A DNA stretch of 64,000 nucleotides, taken from assembly GCF_001436025.1 (NCBI RefSeq), contig NZ_AZEQ01000009.1, forward strand, positions 1 to 64,000, written 5' to 3'. The position numbers and the translations under genes were made by a program. Position 1 is the stretch's first letter. The number at the start of each line of letters is the position of its first letter. Of this stretch, positions 33,567 through 42,066 are shown one piece after another. Below the pieces are notes generated by a model. The model was not told the DNA's origin, did not search any database, and saw only the letters and a program-made list of their open reading frames with translations. Origin of the DNA: Limosilactobacillus mucosae DSM 13345 (lineage in GTDB: Bacteria > Bacillota > Bacilli > Lactobacillales > Lactobacillaceae).

Positions 33567-33878
33567 ATTCGTATTATCTGAGGGCAGGATTTAGATCTAA
33601 AGTCGAAGCCTGTTTGATGTTTGGCTTTGCTTTATATGACAGAAATCAGCTCGATCAAGCCGCGCAGATCCGGTTTTTAGCTATATTCCAAAATATGACT
33701 TTGGTGCCACAGTGGACATTTCAATCATCATATTAGCACGTTTGGCAATGATGACGATGGGATCGCTGGCTGAGTCGAATCTGACCATCGTTTGCCATGG
33801 GATTAAGGCGTTAACCTAATCACGTTTAACCGACTTTGTGAAGGAAAGCTGGTTCTGAACGGCAATTGACCCAGCGAT

Positions 33879-33915
33879 TACCTACTATTGCTTGATTTTT
33901 AGCCAATAGTAGGTA
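33879..33915. repeat. Hairpin repeat, copy 1
   Basis: TACCTACTATTG (33879-33890) and CAATAGTAGGTA (33904-33915), 12 perfect pairs with a 13-nt loop. Confidence 0.9.
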
Positions 33916-33938
33916 GCTGCATATTCGATTTTCCGAGA

Positions 33939-33979
33939 TTTACCTACTTTGGGAAGCTTTTTGCCGAATTGTAGGTAAA
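33939..33979. repeat. Hairpin repeat, copy 2
   Basis: TTTACCTAC (33939-33947) and GTAGGTAAA (33971-33979), 9 perfect pairs. Confidence 0.85.
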
Positions 33980-34022
33980 ATTGCATATTTTGAGACTGAT
34001 TGGGTTGGACCGACTTTGTGAA

Positions 34023-34061
34023 TTACCTGCTATGCATCGCTTTTTTCCGAAAAGTAGGTAA
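34023..34061. repeat. Hairpin repeat, copy 3
   Basis: TTACCTGCT (34023-34031) and AGTAGGTAA (34053-34061), with one G-T pair. The preceding ACCGACTTTGTGAA also precedes copy 1. Confidence 0.8.
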
Positions 34062-34313
34062 TGAGTTTTTCTCGCATGCTATTATACAGAATTTTTTGCA
34101 TAATCAACGCTGATGACGTCTTTTTGCCATTATCAAACGACCAGCCTAAAACTGATTACCCTGATTTGTATAGTTGCGGGAATGCAAAGAATCACGTTGC
34201 GGCCCTTGATAATGCTTTGCAGAGATGAATAAAGCCGATCCATCCCATGAGTAAAGTCACGAGTTGGGTCGGCTAAACATAATTAAGGCTAAGCGTAGAT
34301 GTCTTGCCAATCA

Positions 34314-35057
34314 TCAATCAAGTTTTCCGTATGCTTCGTCATCAACTGGTTCCAGCCATTCGTTGGATGTTTCCGTACCTGGAATGCCAAATGCCAGATG
34401 ACTGAACCAGCTGTTTTGCTTGGCGCCGTGCCAGTGCTTGACGTTGGCTGGAATCTCAACGATATCGCCAGGCTTCAGACTTTGAGCTGGTTTGCCTGCT
34501 TCTTGATACCAGCCTTCGCCATCAACGCAGATAAGGACCTGGCCACCGCCACTGGCTGCGCGATGAATGTGCCAGTTGTTGCGGCAGCCTGGTTCAAAAG
34601 TAACGTTGCTGATTGCCAAAGGATCGCCTGGTTTTGACAAGACGTTAAGATATGACTGGCCGATAAAGTATTGAGCGTAGGCGTCATTTGGCTGACCAAT
34701 CCCGAACATCCCGCCGTGAGCATTGGCAGGGTCCTTTAAGTCCTCGGCATAGACTTCTTTGGCCTGATTGAAGGCGGCCCAGGCATTTGGCCAGCCAGCA
34801 TAGAAAGCCAGGTGAGTCAGCAGTTCAGCCATTTCTTGTTTGGTGACGCCATTTTTACGAGCCGTGGCCAGATGATAATGCAGCGAATTGTCAGTAATGC
34901 CTTTGCCAATCAGTGCGCTGATCGTGGCAATACTGCGCAGCTTTAGCGACAGTTTGTCTTCACGTGACCAGACCTCGCCAAACAGCACATCATCGTTTAA
35001 ATGAGCAAATTCTGGGGCAAACTCGCCCAGTGCATCGTGTCCTGCAGTTTGTTTCAT
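34314..35057 (-). CDS. Carboxymuconolactone decarboxylase-cupin fusion protein
   Basis: A 247-aa two-domain protein. Residues 1-115 form a carboxymuconolactone-decarboxylase-like helical domain (SLKLRSIATISALIG, NGVTKQEMAELLTHLAFYAGWP) without the CxxC redox pair. Residues about 140-235 form a cupin with metal ligands in CRNNWHIHRA and VKHWHG. Such proteins occur with aldo/keto reductases in lactic acid bacteria; the reaction is unproven. Its ATG overlaps the reductase stop codon (TAATG), so it is the last gene of the MerR operon. Confidence 0.87.
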   Translation of the reverse strand: MKQTAGHDALGEFAPEFAHLNDDVLFGEVWSREDKLSLKLRSIATISALIGKGITDNSLHYHLATARKNGVTKQEMAELLTHLAFYAGWPNAWAAFNQAKEVYAEDLKDPANAHGGMFGIGQPNDAYAQYFIGQSYLNVLSKPGDPLAISNVTFEPGCRNNWHIHRAASGGGQVLICVDGEGWYQEAGKPAQSLKPGDIVEIPANVKHWHGAKQNSWFSHLAFGIPGTETSNEWLEPVDDEAYGKLD

Positions 35058-35926
35058 TAGATTTTACCTCCATAAACCGGGAAAAAGCCATCTTTCCCAT
35101 AATCTTTGATGTGTTCCAGATGCTTCATCGTTTCCAGATCATCAGCCCCAATAACAAAGTCAACATCAGCATTCTGCTTCATATGGTCGGGGTTGGCCGT
35201 CTTAGGCAGCGGCAGAAGACCAAGTTGCAGATCATAGCGGATGCACAGCTGAGCTACTGAAACGCCATATTTGTCAGCCAGCTCATTTAAGACCGGATTG
35301 GCTAAAACGGCGCCGTGCGCAACTGGTGAGTAGGCCTCGACCAAGATATCGTTCTGCTGACAAAAGTCGATCAGTTCAAATGGCGTGTTCGTGACGTGAG
35401 CCAGAACCTGATTGACGGCTGGGCGAACCGTTGCGTGATCCAGAATGTTCTGCAGATCGTGCTGGTTGAAGTTGGAAACGCCAATCGCGCGCAGCTTGCC
35501 GGCATGGTAGGCGTCCTCTAATGCCTGGTAAGCGGCCAGGTTGCCGGCTTCATGACGGTCAGTGGATTGATTGACTTCTTTCCAAGGTTGCGGACTGTGA
35601 ATGATCATCAGGTCAATGTAATCCAGTCCCAGTTTCTGCAGCGACTCATCGATTGCCTGGGCAGCTGACTCGTAGTCTTTGAGCTCAGCGGCCAGCTTAG
35701 TAGTTACAAAGATCTCATCGCGAGCCTTGCCGGATTGTTGAATGCCGCGGCCAACGCCTTTTTCGTTTTCGTAGGCTTCAGCAGTGTCAATATGGCGATA
35801 GCCCAGCTGCAGAGCTGCGGTCACCGCTTTTTCAGCCGCATCGTCATCTAAAAGCCAGGTGCCTAAAGCAAGTTTGGGAATCTTGACGCCATTGTTTAGC
35901 TGGTAGTCTTCATTAAGAATCGTCAC
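35057..35926 (-). CDS. Aldo/keto reductase
   Basis: A 289-aa AKR of the 2,5-diketogluconate reductase-like type: LGTWLLDDD, YRHIDTAEAYENEKGVG (catalytic Asp and Tyr), the Lys of TTKLAAEL, the His of IIHSPQPW, then AIGVSNFN and the cofactor segment LPKTANPDHMKQN. It reduces aldehydes or ketones with NADPH. The GTG start at 35926 overlaps the merR stop as GTGA, and its own stop overlaps the next gene. It is likely induced through the MerR protein by an electrophile or similar stress (inference). Confidence 0.9.
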   Translation of the reverse strand: MTILNEDYQLNNGVKIPKLALGTWLLDDDAAEKAVTAALQLGYRHIDTAEAYENEKGVGRGIQQSGKARDEIFVTTKLAAELKDYESAAQAIDESLQKLGLDYIDLMIIHSPQPWKEVNQSTDRHEAGNLAAYQALEDAYHAGKLRAIGVSNFNQHDLQNILDHATVRPAVNQVLAHVTNTPFELIDFCQQNDILVEAYSPVAHGAVLANPVLNELADKYGVSVAQLCIRYDLQLGLLPLPKTANPDHMKQNADVDFVIGADDLETMKHLEHIKDYGKDGFFPVYGGKI

Positions 35927-36387
35927 TTAAGATCACTCCTTGGTGTTTTTGCTTGATAGTTCATTCCTGGAATCTGGTCCAGGGGTAAATTAGAGATGCT
36001 GTCGGGATGATAGACGGCTTTTTCGGTACCGGCCTTGATTGCTTCTTGGTAGTACCAGTCTTTATAGTCGAGTTCCTTGAGATAGAAGTTGAGCTGCTCA
36101 ATCTGATCAAGGACGTGCTGACGCTGCTCTTTAATAATGGTATAGCGTTGTTCCAGCGTTGCATCGCCTTCCGCGCACAGATCAACGTATTTTTTGATCT
36201 GGCGAATCGGCATTCCGGTACCCTTTAGGCAGTTTAGAATACGCAGCCAGGGGAAATCGGTATCTTCGAAAACACGGATGCCATTGACGCGCTTAACGTT
36301 GGGCAGCAAGCCTTCCTTATCGTAGTAGCGAAGCGTGGAAGGGGTAACGCCCATCATCTGAGCAACTTGAGAGATGGTGTATGACAT
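35923..36387 (-). CDS. MerR-family regulator of the reductase operon
   Basis: A 154-aa protein with a MerR winged helix (YTISQVAQMMGVTPSTLRYYDKEGLLP) and a dimerisation helix (RYTIIKEQRQHVLDQIEQLNFYLKEL in outline). There is no conserved Cys metal-binding loop, so it belongs with small-molecule or aldehyde-stress MerR members. The ATG at 36387 has AAAGGAGG upstream. It is the first gene of a merR-reductase-cupin operon with overlapping start and stop codons, and a classic MerR promoter lies upstream, suggesting autoregulation. Confidence 0.9.
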   Translation of the reverse strand: MSYTISQVAQMMGVTPSTLRYYDKEGLLPNVKRVNGIRVFEDTDFPWLRILNCLKGTGMPIRQIKKYVDLCAEGDATLEQRYTIIKEQRQHVLDQIEQLNFYLKELDYKDWYYQEAIKAGTEKAVYHPDSISNLPLDQIPGMNYQAKTPRSDLK

Positions 36388-36424
36388 TTCCCAGCCTCCT
36401 TTCATTTCATTAGCTGATGTCTTT

Positions 36425-36455
36425 ATGCTAAACCTTAAAGCTAACTTTAAGTCAA
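36425..36455 (-). promoter_or_regulatory. MerR-type promoter/operator with 19-bp spacer
   Basis: On the minus strand: -35 TTGACT (36455-36450), a 19-bp spacer and -10 TAGCAT (36430-36425). The spacer holds the dyad CTTAAAG-TTAG-CTTTAAG (36451-36434). Overlong spacing with a central dyad is the hallmark of MerR-activated promoters. Confidence 0.8.
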
Positions 36456-36594
36456 TGGTTAAATGAGATTTTTTACGACCTTTTTTTAAAAATAAAACAG
36501 CCCCAGCCGGAAATTACCAGGCTGAGACTGTTGAATTGGTGTTTGTGTTGATTGCAGGCTGTGAAAAGTCAGATCGATCCGAGAAACATTGCAG

Positions 36595-36798
36595 CTATTC
36601 AGCGATAACTTGGCCAGTAATGCATAAAACGTCAGCCAGAATCATCGTAACTAAAATTGCTGGCAAACTTAAGTGAATCAAAGGAACTAAATAAGTCGTG
36701 AAATTATAAAGCACTAAAAATAAAAACATTAGAAGGTTGCAGACACTGAAATGCTTGAGCCAGTTATGCCGCTTAACCAGTTGTTTCAGTTCTTTCAA
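36595..36798 (-). CDS. Small membrane protein, hypothetical
   Basis: About 67 residues with two hydrophobic segments (LLMFLFLVLYNFTTYLVPLI and LPAILVTMILADVLCITG in outline). GGGGAG lies 7 nt before a TTG at 36798, which I prefer; a GTG three codons upstream (36807) abuts that site. It begins 16 bp after the stop of the upstream 179-aa gene and probably forms an operon with it. No family recognised. Confidence 0.55.
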   Translation of the reverse strand: MKELKQLVKRHNWLKHFSVCNLLMFLFLVLYNFTTYLVPLIHLSLPAILVTMILADVLCITGQVIAE

Positions 36799-36814
36799 AT
36801 CAATCACTCCCCAA

Positions 36815-37354
36815 TCAATAAATTCTCAGCTGGACGTCTTTGGGCAGATTATTGTAGAGCCAGGTCGCGTCTTTTTTGGAAACTTGAATCGTATCGTCAA
36901 CATGATTACCCAGCTTGGGTTCCGCCTCAATGTCGGCATTCTGGCCAACGCTTAACCAATTGATGGACTTAATGTCTTTGCCATCAGTATTGTAATGAAA
37001 GATCGATGGACCTCTAAAATCGCCAACCAAAAGCTGATGTTGTCCGGCAGCAAGGTTGACTCTGGCGTTGAGAATATAGACAACCTTTTTACTGTTTAAA
37101 ATGTAGATCTTGTTTTGTTTAGGAAAGGCAGCCATAGTAAGATGCCGACCGCTAAGTTTGGGATAGGCGCCTTTTTCCGAGGATTGGTCAATTTGGATGG
37201 CCCGCAATCGATTGGTATGAACGCGCCAGCTGGCATAACTGGTTTTCAGTTCAGCAGGCGGTTGATTAACGATCCCACCTAGATTAACGAAGACTAGTTC
37301 AATCAAAACAATGCTGATACTGAATTTTAGCATCTGCTTGATTTCACGATTCAT
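36815..37354 (-). CDS. Hypothetical membrane-anchored protein
   Basis: A 179-aa protein with one N-terminal hydrophobic segment (FSISIVLIELVFVNLGGIV) followed by a probably extracytoplasmic domain containing KIYILNSKKVVYILNARV and repeated hydrophilic turns. I do not recognise a family. The ATG at 37354 has GAGAGGAG upstream. Together with the small membrane protein downstream it may form a two-gene membrane unit of unknown role. Confidence 0.65.
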   Translation of the reverse strand: MNREIKQMLKFSISIVLIELVFVNLGGIVNQPPAELKTSYASWRVHTNRLRAIQIDQSSEKGAYPKLSGRHLTMAAFPKQNKIYILNSKKVVYILNARVNLAAGQHQLLVGDFRGPSIFHYNTDGKDIKSINWLSVGQNADIEAEPKLGNHVDDTIQVSKKDATWLYNNLPKDVQLRIY

Positions 37355-37713
37355 TTTTAAAATACTCCTCTCAATTCCCCAAAATAACCGCAAAGATTAA
37401 AGATTATTTAATCAGCAGCCATTGGACAGTTTAAATCCCCAAAGCATCCAATGTATTTATTCCATATAAGCTTTATAAAATCTTTAATATAATACCAATA
37501 CTTTAAAATATTAGTCAGATTGTTTGTGATGTCAACTTAACCTCAATAATTCTAATTTAAATCGTATATTCTTCATTTAATCTTAATTATAAAAATTATA
37601 AAAAAAGATGCTGGCCAATATGGTCGCATCCTGTATTTTTAATATCGTTCGTTTTTAAGTTAAATATGATTGGCAGCATTTTAAATTCTGCCGGCGTTTC
37701 TGTGCCGCAAGGA
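37355..37713. other. AT-rich intergenic region
   Basis: About 360 bp. It contains the promoter region of the leftward membrane-protein pair and, at 37600-37640, a GATGC/GCATC hairpin flanked by A and T runs that probably terminates the permease transcript. No gene is seen. Confidence 0.45.
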
Positions 37714-39111
37714 TTAGGCTTGCGGGATGACTGAATCGTTGATGTTGCTGTGACGATACCCATAGCCGAAGTAGAGTACCATGCCGATTGCAAACCAGAT
37801 GCCGGCCCCGATCCAGGTTTCTTTTGACAGAAATGACATCATAAACAGGCAGGCAAACCCGGACAGCAATGGCAGAACCGGATACAAAGGAACCTTGAAG
37901 CCGCCTTCGTTAAGAATGTCATCACGCTTGCGCAATGGGATGATCCCAAACGAAACCATCGTAAAGGCCAGCAGCGTACCGATGTTAACCAGGTTGGTAA
38001 GACTGTCTAAGGATACGAAACCACCCATAATGGCAATTACAATGGCAACGGCCCATAAAGCAACTTTTGGCGTGTGCGACTTTTTGTCCAGCTGGTGCAG
38101 CGAGGTTGGCAAAAGGCCGTCACGACTAAGCGAGTAGATCAGCCGAGATGAGGCGTAGATTGCGGTAAACATGCAAGTAGCCATACCAATCAGCGCCCCG
38201 ATCGAAAGCAGGGAGGCCAGCCAGCCTTGGTGGACGGACTGCAGAGCAAACGCAACTGGGTTGGCAACGTCTAAATGCTTGTAGTTGACCATACCAGTCA
38301 AAACCAGCGATACCCCCATGTACAGTACCGTGGCGATCAGTAGCGTACCAATGATTCCAATCGGCATGTTCTTTTGGGGATGCTTGACTTCAGCCGCGGA
38401 ACTTGAGATACAGTCAAAACCTAAGAAGGCAAAGAAAACGGTCGTTGCGCCCTTAAACGCACCGTGCGCCCCATATGGCAAGAACGGATGGTAGTTGGCC
38501 TTTTTGACAAAGAAGATGCCAATCACAATAAACGCAACGATGATTAAAAGTTTAACCGCAATGGCGATGTTGTTGACGCGAACCGATTCATGCATCCCGT
38601 ATGAAAGCAGCCAAGTGATCAAAATTACGCTTAGAATCGCCGTCAGGTTAATATAGGTGCCGCCAGCGGGATTAAACGGACCAGACAGCGCCTTGGGAAT
38701 GTTGACGCCGCAGCTGGCCAGCAGCGAGTTGAAGTAGGCAGCCCAGCCAGTCGAGACACAGGCAACGGCCAACAGGTATTCCAAAACCAGTGCCCAGCCC
38801 ATGATCCAGCCGATGAACTCGCCATAGATGATGTTGCCGTATGAATAGGCACTGCCGGCTACCGGAATGGCTGATGGGAACTCGGCATAACACATCCCAG
38901 CCAAGCCACATACTACCGCGGCGGCCAAAAAGGAAAGTATCACGCCTGGACCGGCATCATTGGCCGCGACCGTCCCCGGCAGGATGAAGATCCCACTGCC
39001 GATGACAGCGCCGATCCCCATTGCCATTAAATCTCCGGCATTCATGGTCTTGGGCATTTGGCCGTCAGTCTTCATGTAGCTGGCTAGACTTTCTTTACGA
39101 AACAGATCCAT
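37714..39111 (-). CDS. Amino acid permease (APC superfamily)
   Basis: A 465-aa protein with about 12 helices. The start MAMGIGAVIGSGIFILPG is the APC helix-1 signature with the unwound GSG substrate site, and AFLGFDCISSSAAEVKHPQKNMP is the helix-6/loop region of the cationic amino acid transporter group (YfnA/CAT-like). It is probably an amino acid:H+ symporter. The ATG at 39111 has GGGGG 8 nt upstream; an upstream in-frame start would add 14 unrelated residues. Confidence 0.9.
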   Translation of the reverse strand: MDLFRKESLASYMKTDGQMPKTMNAGDLMAMGIGAVIGSGIFILPGTVAANDAGPGVILSFLAAAVVCGLAGMCYAEFPSAIPVAGSAYSYGNIIYGEFIGWIMGWALVLEYLLAVACVSTGWAAYFNSLLASCGVNIPKALSGPFNPAGGTYINLTAILSVILITWLLSYGMHESVRVNNIAIAVKLLIIVAFIVIGIFFVKKANYHPFLPYGAHGAFKGATTVFFAFLGFDCISSSAAEVKHPQKNMPIGIIGTLLIATVLYMGVSLVLTGMVNYKHLDVANPVAFALQSVHQGWLASLLSIGALIGMATCMFTAIYASSRLIYSLSRDGLLPTSLHQLDKKSHTPKVALWAVAIVIAIMGGFVSLDSLTNLVNIGTLLAFTMVSFGIIPLRKRDDILNEGGFKVPLYPVLPLLSGFACLFMMSFLSKETWIGAGIWFAIGMVLYFGYGYRHSNINDSVIPQA

Positions 39112-39546
39112 ATTATCAACCCCCAGATCTGACAAGTGATAAAAACCGATCACTATTTAATTTATTTTCAAATTCATTAATAATCTTGCTACCAATACTA
39201 GTACCGAAAAATTAAAAATCAATTAGAGTATATTCAAAGTTTTTAATACTTAACGTTAAATAAAATTAAAATGATACCGATTGCAACTAAATGTTTTTAA
39301 GTGGGTAAATAATTTTTAGAAGAGTCAACCGTCAATCATTAATTGTTAAACAGAGCATAAATAAAAAGCCCGCAGCCTAACACTGTGAGCTAATAAAAAG
39401 AGCGCCCCTATGATAAGGAGCGCCCAGCCGGCTTGTTGGCTAAAAAGCACCAACTGCACGCGGCCTAATCATCATCTTAGTTATATTATCTGACATCCCA
39501 TTAAAAAACTTTGATGTAACACGGATTTGAGACGTCGCGCATATAA
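39112..39546. other. Intergenic region between permease and antiporter genes
   Basis: 435 bp without a gene. The right part holds the antitoxin-like small RNA module described at 39394-39488; the left part is AT-rich promoter DNA for the permease. Confidence 0.5.
39394..39488 (-). ncRNA. Orphan copy of the type I antitoxin-like small RNA
   Basis: The plus strand reads AAAAAGAGCGCCCCTATGAT then AAGGAGCGCCCAGCCGGCTT, closely matching the segment at 41804-41842. On the minus strand this is a terminator hairpin followed by a T-run, with a possible -10 TAATAT at 39488-39483. That would give an RNA of about 80 nt ending near 39394. The 5' part differs from the other locus and no toxin ORF is visible beside it. 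Confidence 0.5.
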
Positions 39547-41556
39547 CTAGTCTTCAAACGATTGGATGCAGACCAATTGATCGTTTGAGATGTGCTCATT
39601 CAATGCGTTGGCCAGATCACTAGAGATTACCCCAGCGGCAGCCTGTTGCTGAACATAGCTGTGCTCATCTTGAAACGCCTTAATGGCTAATGTCCGCAAA
39701 ACGTTGATGTCCATTTCGCCCCGGGAATGGAAACGATCCAAAGTCTGCTGCCGATTCAGATACATGCGGCGAACCATCGCGACTTCATGGACGTTGTCGG
39801 GCGTCTGCACCTCGTCGAGAAACTCGTTGACATCGGTCATGGTCATGTTAAAGATTGACTCCAGCCGATCAAAGTACTGCTGACGAACGGCCTTGGATTT
39901 GTCCTGTATGGTTTTATCGTCATGGATTTTCTGGAGTTGTGCAAACGTCTGGGGATGATGCTTATGCAGCTTATGACTCAAACGTTTCCACTTAAACCGG
40001 TAATGCCAGATTCTTAAAAAGGCAAACAGGCCATGCTGACTGTGCATTAAGGCATCGCGGCCAATCATGCGGTTATAGACCTGCTCTTCTTTGGCAGTGA
40101 CGACGCCATTTTCGCGCAGCTCAGCCAAGGTCTGCATTTCAACGCCGCGCGCCTGACTGGCAAGTCGATCATAGACGTTGCGATTGATCTTAAAGGTCAG
40201 CGTCATCTGACTGCTCAGCTGGTCAATCAAAAGCGCCTGTTCTTTTTTGTTTTCTGGCGCCGCGCTCAGTTCATCGATTGCATATTGCACGGTATGAATC
40301 AGCTGATCTTGAAACTCATCGTTGGTATAGTTCTTAGTCTTGGTTGGCAGCAGACGCGGAAAGGCCAATGTGCCGACCGTCAGACTGATCAAAATGACGA
40401 TGGCGGCCAAAAGAATCAGCTGATTGCGGGTTGCCAGCTGCGCGCTTTCGGTTAGTACGGGGATGGAAAAGGCCATTGCCAGCGTAATCGTACCATGAAT
40501 TCCGCCTAAAGCAAGCAGCAGACCGTCACGTTTCGGATTCGTGGAATGCATGTCGACTAATTTGAAACGTGCCCATAGATAGCGAATCAAGCTCATTGCC
40601 AGGTAAAGACCCAGTGCTAAGAGCGCCAGTTTCAAGATCGTGGCGGTCAAAGTCTGGCTGACGACTTCTGGCAGCATAACCCCCAGCAGTACGAACACAA
40701 AACCGTTTAACAGACTGGCAATGATATTCCAAAGCGTCGTCGTAGCGTTCTGTACGCGCGAAGAAGTGAGCCGCAGCTGGTCGTACAAGATACTGTGCAC
40801 GATTCCGGTTGCCACGACTGCCAGAATTCCCGAAAGATGCATTTCCTCAGCCAGCCAGTAGACGGCAAATGGAGTCATAACGTTGATTGGAATAACGATG
40901 GAGCCGATATCGACATGGGTTCGCATCAGCGTCGTTCGCAGCGCGATCAGCATCCAGCCCATTAGCGAGCCAAAAATAATCCCGCCAAAGAACACGTATA
41001 AAAAGGTTAAGACGCCGTGGCCCAGCGAAAATTCCCCAGAAGTTAAGGTCCCGGTAGCCAGACTGAACAAGACCAGTCCGGAAGCATCGTTGAACAGCGA
41101 TTCGTATTCCAGCGTCTCATTAACGTTTTTCGGCATCTCAACATTGGTCGTCAAAGACTTAACCGCGACGGCATCCGTAGGCGTAATGATAGCCGCCAGC
41201 ATGAAGGCCAGCGCATAGGTGAAATGCTGCGGCAAAGCCAGCTTGAGGCCGCTGCCAACCAGAATTACGGTGACAACGGCCAGGCCGACTGCCATTGACA
41301 GGATCTGCCGAATATTTTGCGAAAGCTGGCGAAAAGATACGTTTTGGCCATCGTTAAACATTAATGGCGCGATAATCAGCAGCATGAAAATCTCAGGCTC
41401 CAAAACGATGGCATGTGTATCAATCGGCAAGATACTCAGCATGATGCCGGCTAGGATCTGATAAATCGCCAATGGCAAAACCGGCCAGAGCAGATGAATG
41501 ATGTTGGCCGCCACAACGGTTATCAATAGCAGGCCAACAATGTAGACAGTGGTCAT
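39547..41556 (-). CDS. Na+/H+ antiporter, CPA1/NhaP type
   Basis: A 669-aa protein. About 12 membrane helices occupy residues 1-400 and include FMLAAIITPTDAVAV and ESLFNDASGLVLF, where the ND pair is the CPA1 ion-binding site. A long hydrophilic C-terminal domain of about 260 residues follows, probably cytosolic and regulatory. It exchanges Na+ or K+ for protons in pH and salt homeostasis. GGGAGG precedes the ATG at 41556. It is flanked on both sides by related small-RNA modules. Confidence 0.9.
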   Translation of the reverse strand: MTTVYIVGLLLITVVAANIIHLLWPVLPLAIYQILAGIMLSILPIDTHAIVLEPEIFMLLIIAPLMFNDGQNVSFRQLSQNIRQILSMAVGLAVVTVILVGSGLKLALPQHFTYALAFMLAAIITPTDAVAVKSLTTNVEMPKNVNETLEYESLFNDASGLVLFSLATGTLTSGEFSLGHGVLTFLYVFFGGIIFGSLMGWMLIALRTTLMRTHVDIGSIVIPINVMTPFAVYWLAEEMHLSGILAVVATGIVHSILYDQLRLTSSRVQNATTTLWNIIASLLNGFVFVLLGVMLPEVVSQTLTATILKLALLALGLYLAMSLIRYLWARFKLVDMHSTNPKRDGLLLALGGIHGTITLAMAFSIPVLTESAQLATRNQLILLAAIVILISLTVGTLAFPRLLPTKTKNYTNDEFQDQLIHTVQYAIDELSAAPENKKEQALLIDQLSSQMTLTFKINRNVYDRLASQARGVEMQTLAELRENGVVTAKEEQVYNRMIGRDALMHSQHGLFAFLRIWHYRFKWKRLSHKLHKHHPQTFAQLQKIHDDKTIQDKSKAVRQQYFDRLESIFNMTMTDVNEFLDEVQTPDNVHEVAMVRRMYLNRQQTLDRFHSRGEMDINVLRTLAIKAFQDEHSYVQQQAAAGVISSDLANALNEHISNDQLVCIQSFED

Positions 41557-41802
41557 AAGGTTCCTCCCAATATTAATTTATTTAATTATAACTGATTAGA
41601 CCAGACTGCGGATACCGACACGCACTTTATTATCCCGATAATTTATTGACGATATTATATCTTATGTAAAATCATGTGGCAGAACCAGACTGAATTAAAT
41701 GATTTGGCATTAAATGATTTGGCTTCTTTTACGGCAACCCGACTTAACCAGCCTGCACCTAAAATCACCATCATGTCTTATAGTGAAGTTCTCATTAAGT
41801 CA

Positions 41803-41889
41803 TAAAAAAAGAGCGCCCTTATATAAGGAGCGCCCAGCCGGCTTGCCGGATTGACGGTCCAGCTTGCACAACGATATATTCCTAATTAC
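41803..41889 (-). ncRNA. Candidate type I antitoxin RNA
   Basis: Minus-strand -10 TACAAT (41901-41896) and -35 TGTAAC (41924-41919) would start an RNA near 41889. Its 5' end is the complement of ATATATTCCTAATTA (41874-41888), and the identical 15-mer lies inside the toxin ORF at 42002-42016, so the RNA can pair with the toxin mRNA in trans. The 3' end holds CCGGC-AA-GCCGG and a GCGC-rich terminator hairpin ending in TTTTTTT (41810-41804). A related copy is at 39394-39488. Confidence 0.6.
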
Positions 41890-41895
41890 GATGGA

Positions 41896-41926
41896 ATTGT
41901 AACATACTTTTGTGCTGTGTTACATT
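41896..41926 (+). promoter_or_regulatory. Overlapping divergent promoters of the type I TA candidate
   Basis: Plus strand: TTGTAA (41897-41902), 18-bp spacer, TACATT (41921-41926). Minus strand: TGTAAC and TACAAT occupying the same bases. The region is a near-dyad (GTAACA/TGTTAC), so the two promoters probably exclude each other. Confidence 0.5.
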
Positions 41927-41970
41927 ATTTTCGCACAACTAAAGCGAGATTGACACCCTCGACTAGTGCG

Positions 41971-41987
41971 GGAAGGAGGCTCCTTCC
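41971..41987 (+). promoter_or_regulatory. Hairpin sequestering the toxin ribosome binding site
   Basis: GGAAGGA (41971-41977), loop GGC, TCCTTCC (41981-41987). The only Shine-Dalgarno sequence of the 25-aa ORF is inside this stem, 2 nt before its ATG. An upstream stem GCGAG..CTCG may stack on it. Confidence 0.75.
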
Positions 41988-41988
41988 A

Positions 41989-42066
41989 ATGTCTCAGTGG
42001 TATATATTCCTAATTATCGTGCCAAGCAAGCACGTTAAACAACTAATCAAGCAGCTGTTTAGGTAA
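41989..42066 (+). CDS. Candidate 25-aa type I toxin peptide
   Basis: The ORF encodes MSQWYIFLIIVPSKHVKQLI plus KQLFR: a hydrophobic stretch followed by a basic tail. This layout is seen in small membrane-active type I toxins, although it is shorter than Fst and lacks its typical pattern. The ribosome binding site is buried in a perfect hairpin, and the first codons carry the 15-bp repeat shared with the divergent small RNA. A transcript could end at the T-run near 42117. Translation is unproven; identity as a toxin rests on architecture. Confidence 0.5.
   Translation: MSQWYIFLIIVPSKHVKQLIKQLFR

Larger units (their letters stand above)
33567..34313. other. Gene-free region with repeated hairpins
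   Basis: About 750 bp without a supportable gene. It contains three hairpins with a shared TTACCTNCT/AGTAGGTAA theme (listed separately) and a 14-bp direct repeat ACCGACTTTGTGAA at 33829 and 34009, 180 bp apart. Nothing coding is conserved that I recognise. Confidence 0.5.

Noticed and set aside
33879-34061. CRISPR array
   Set aside because: The repeats are palindromic, differ in their loops and spacing, are only three in number, and no cas genes are present.
41851-42066. A 71-aa protein starting at an upstream TTG
   Set aside because: It would read through the promoter and the hairpin and has no ribosome binding site; the 25-aa frame from the ATG at 41989 has the only Shine-Dalgarno sequence.
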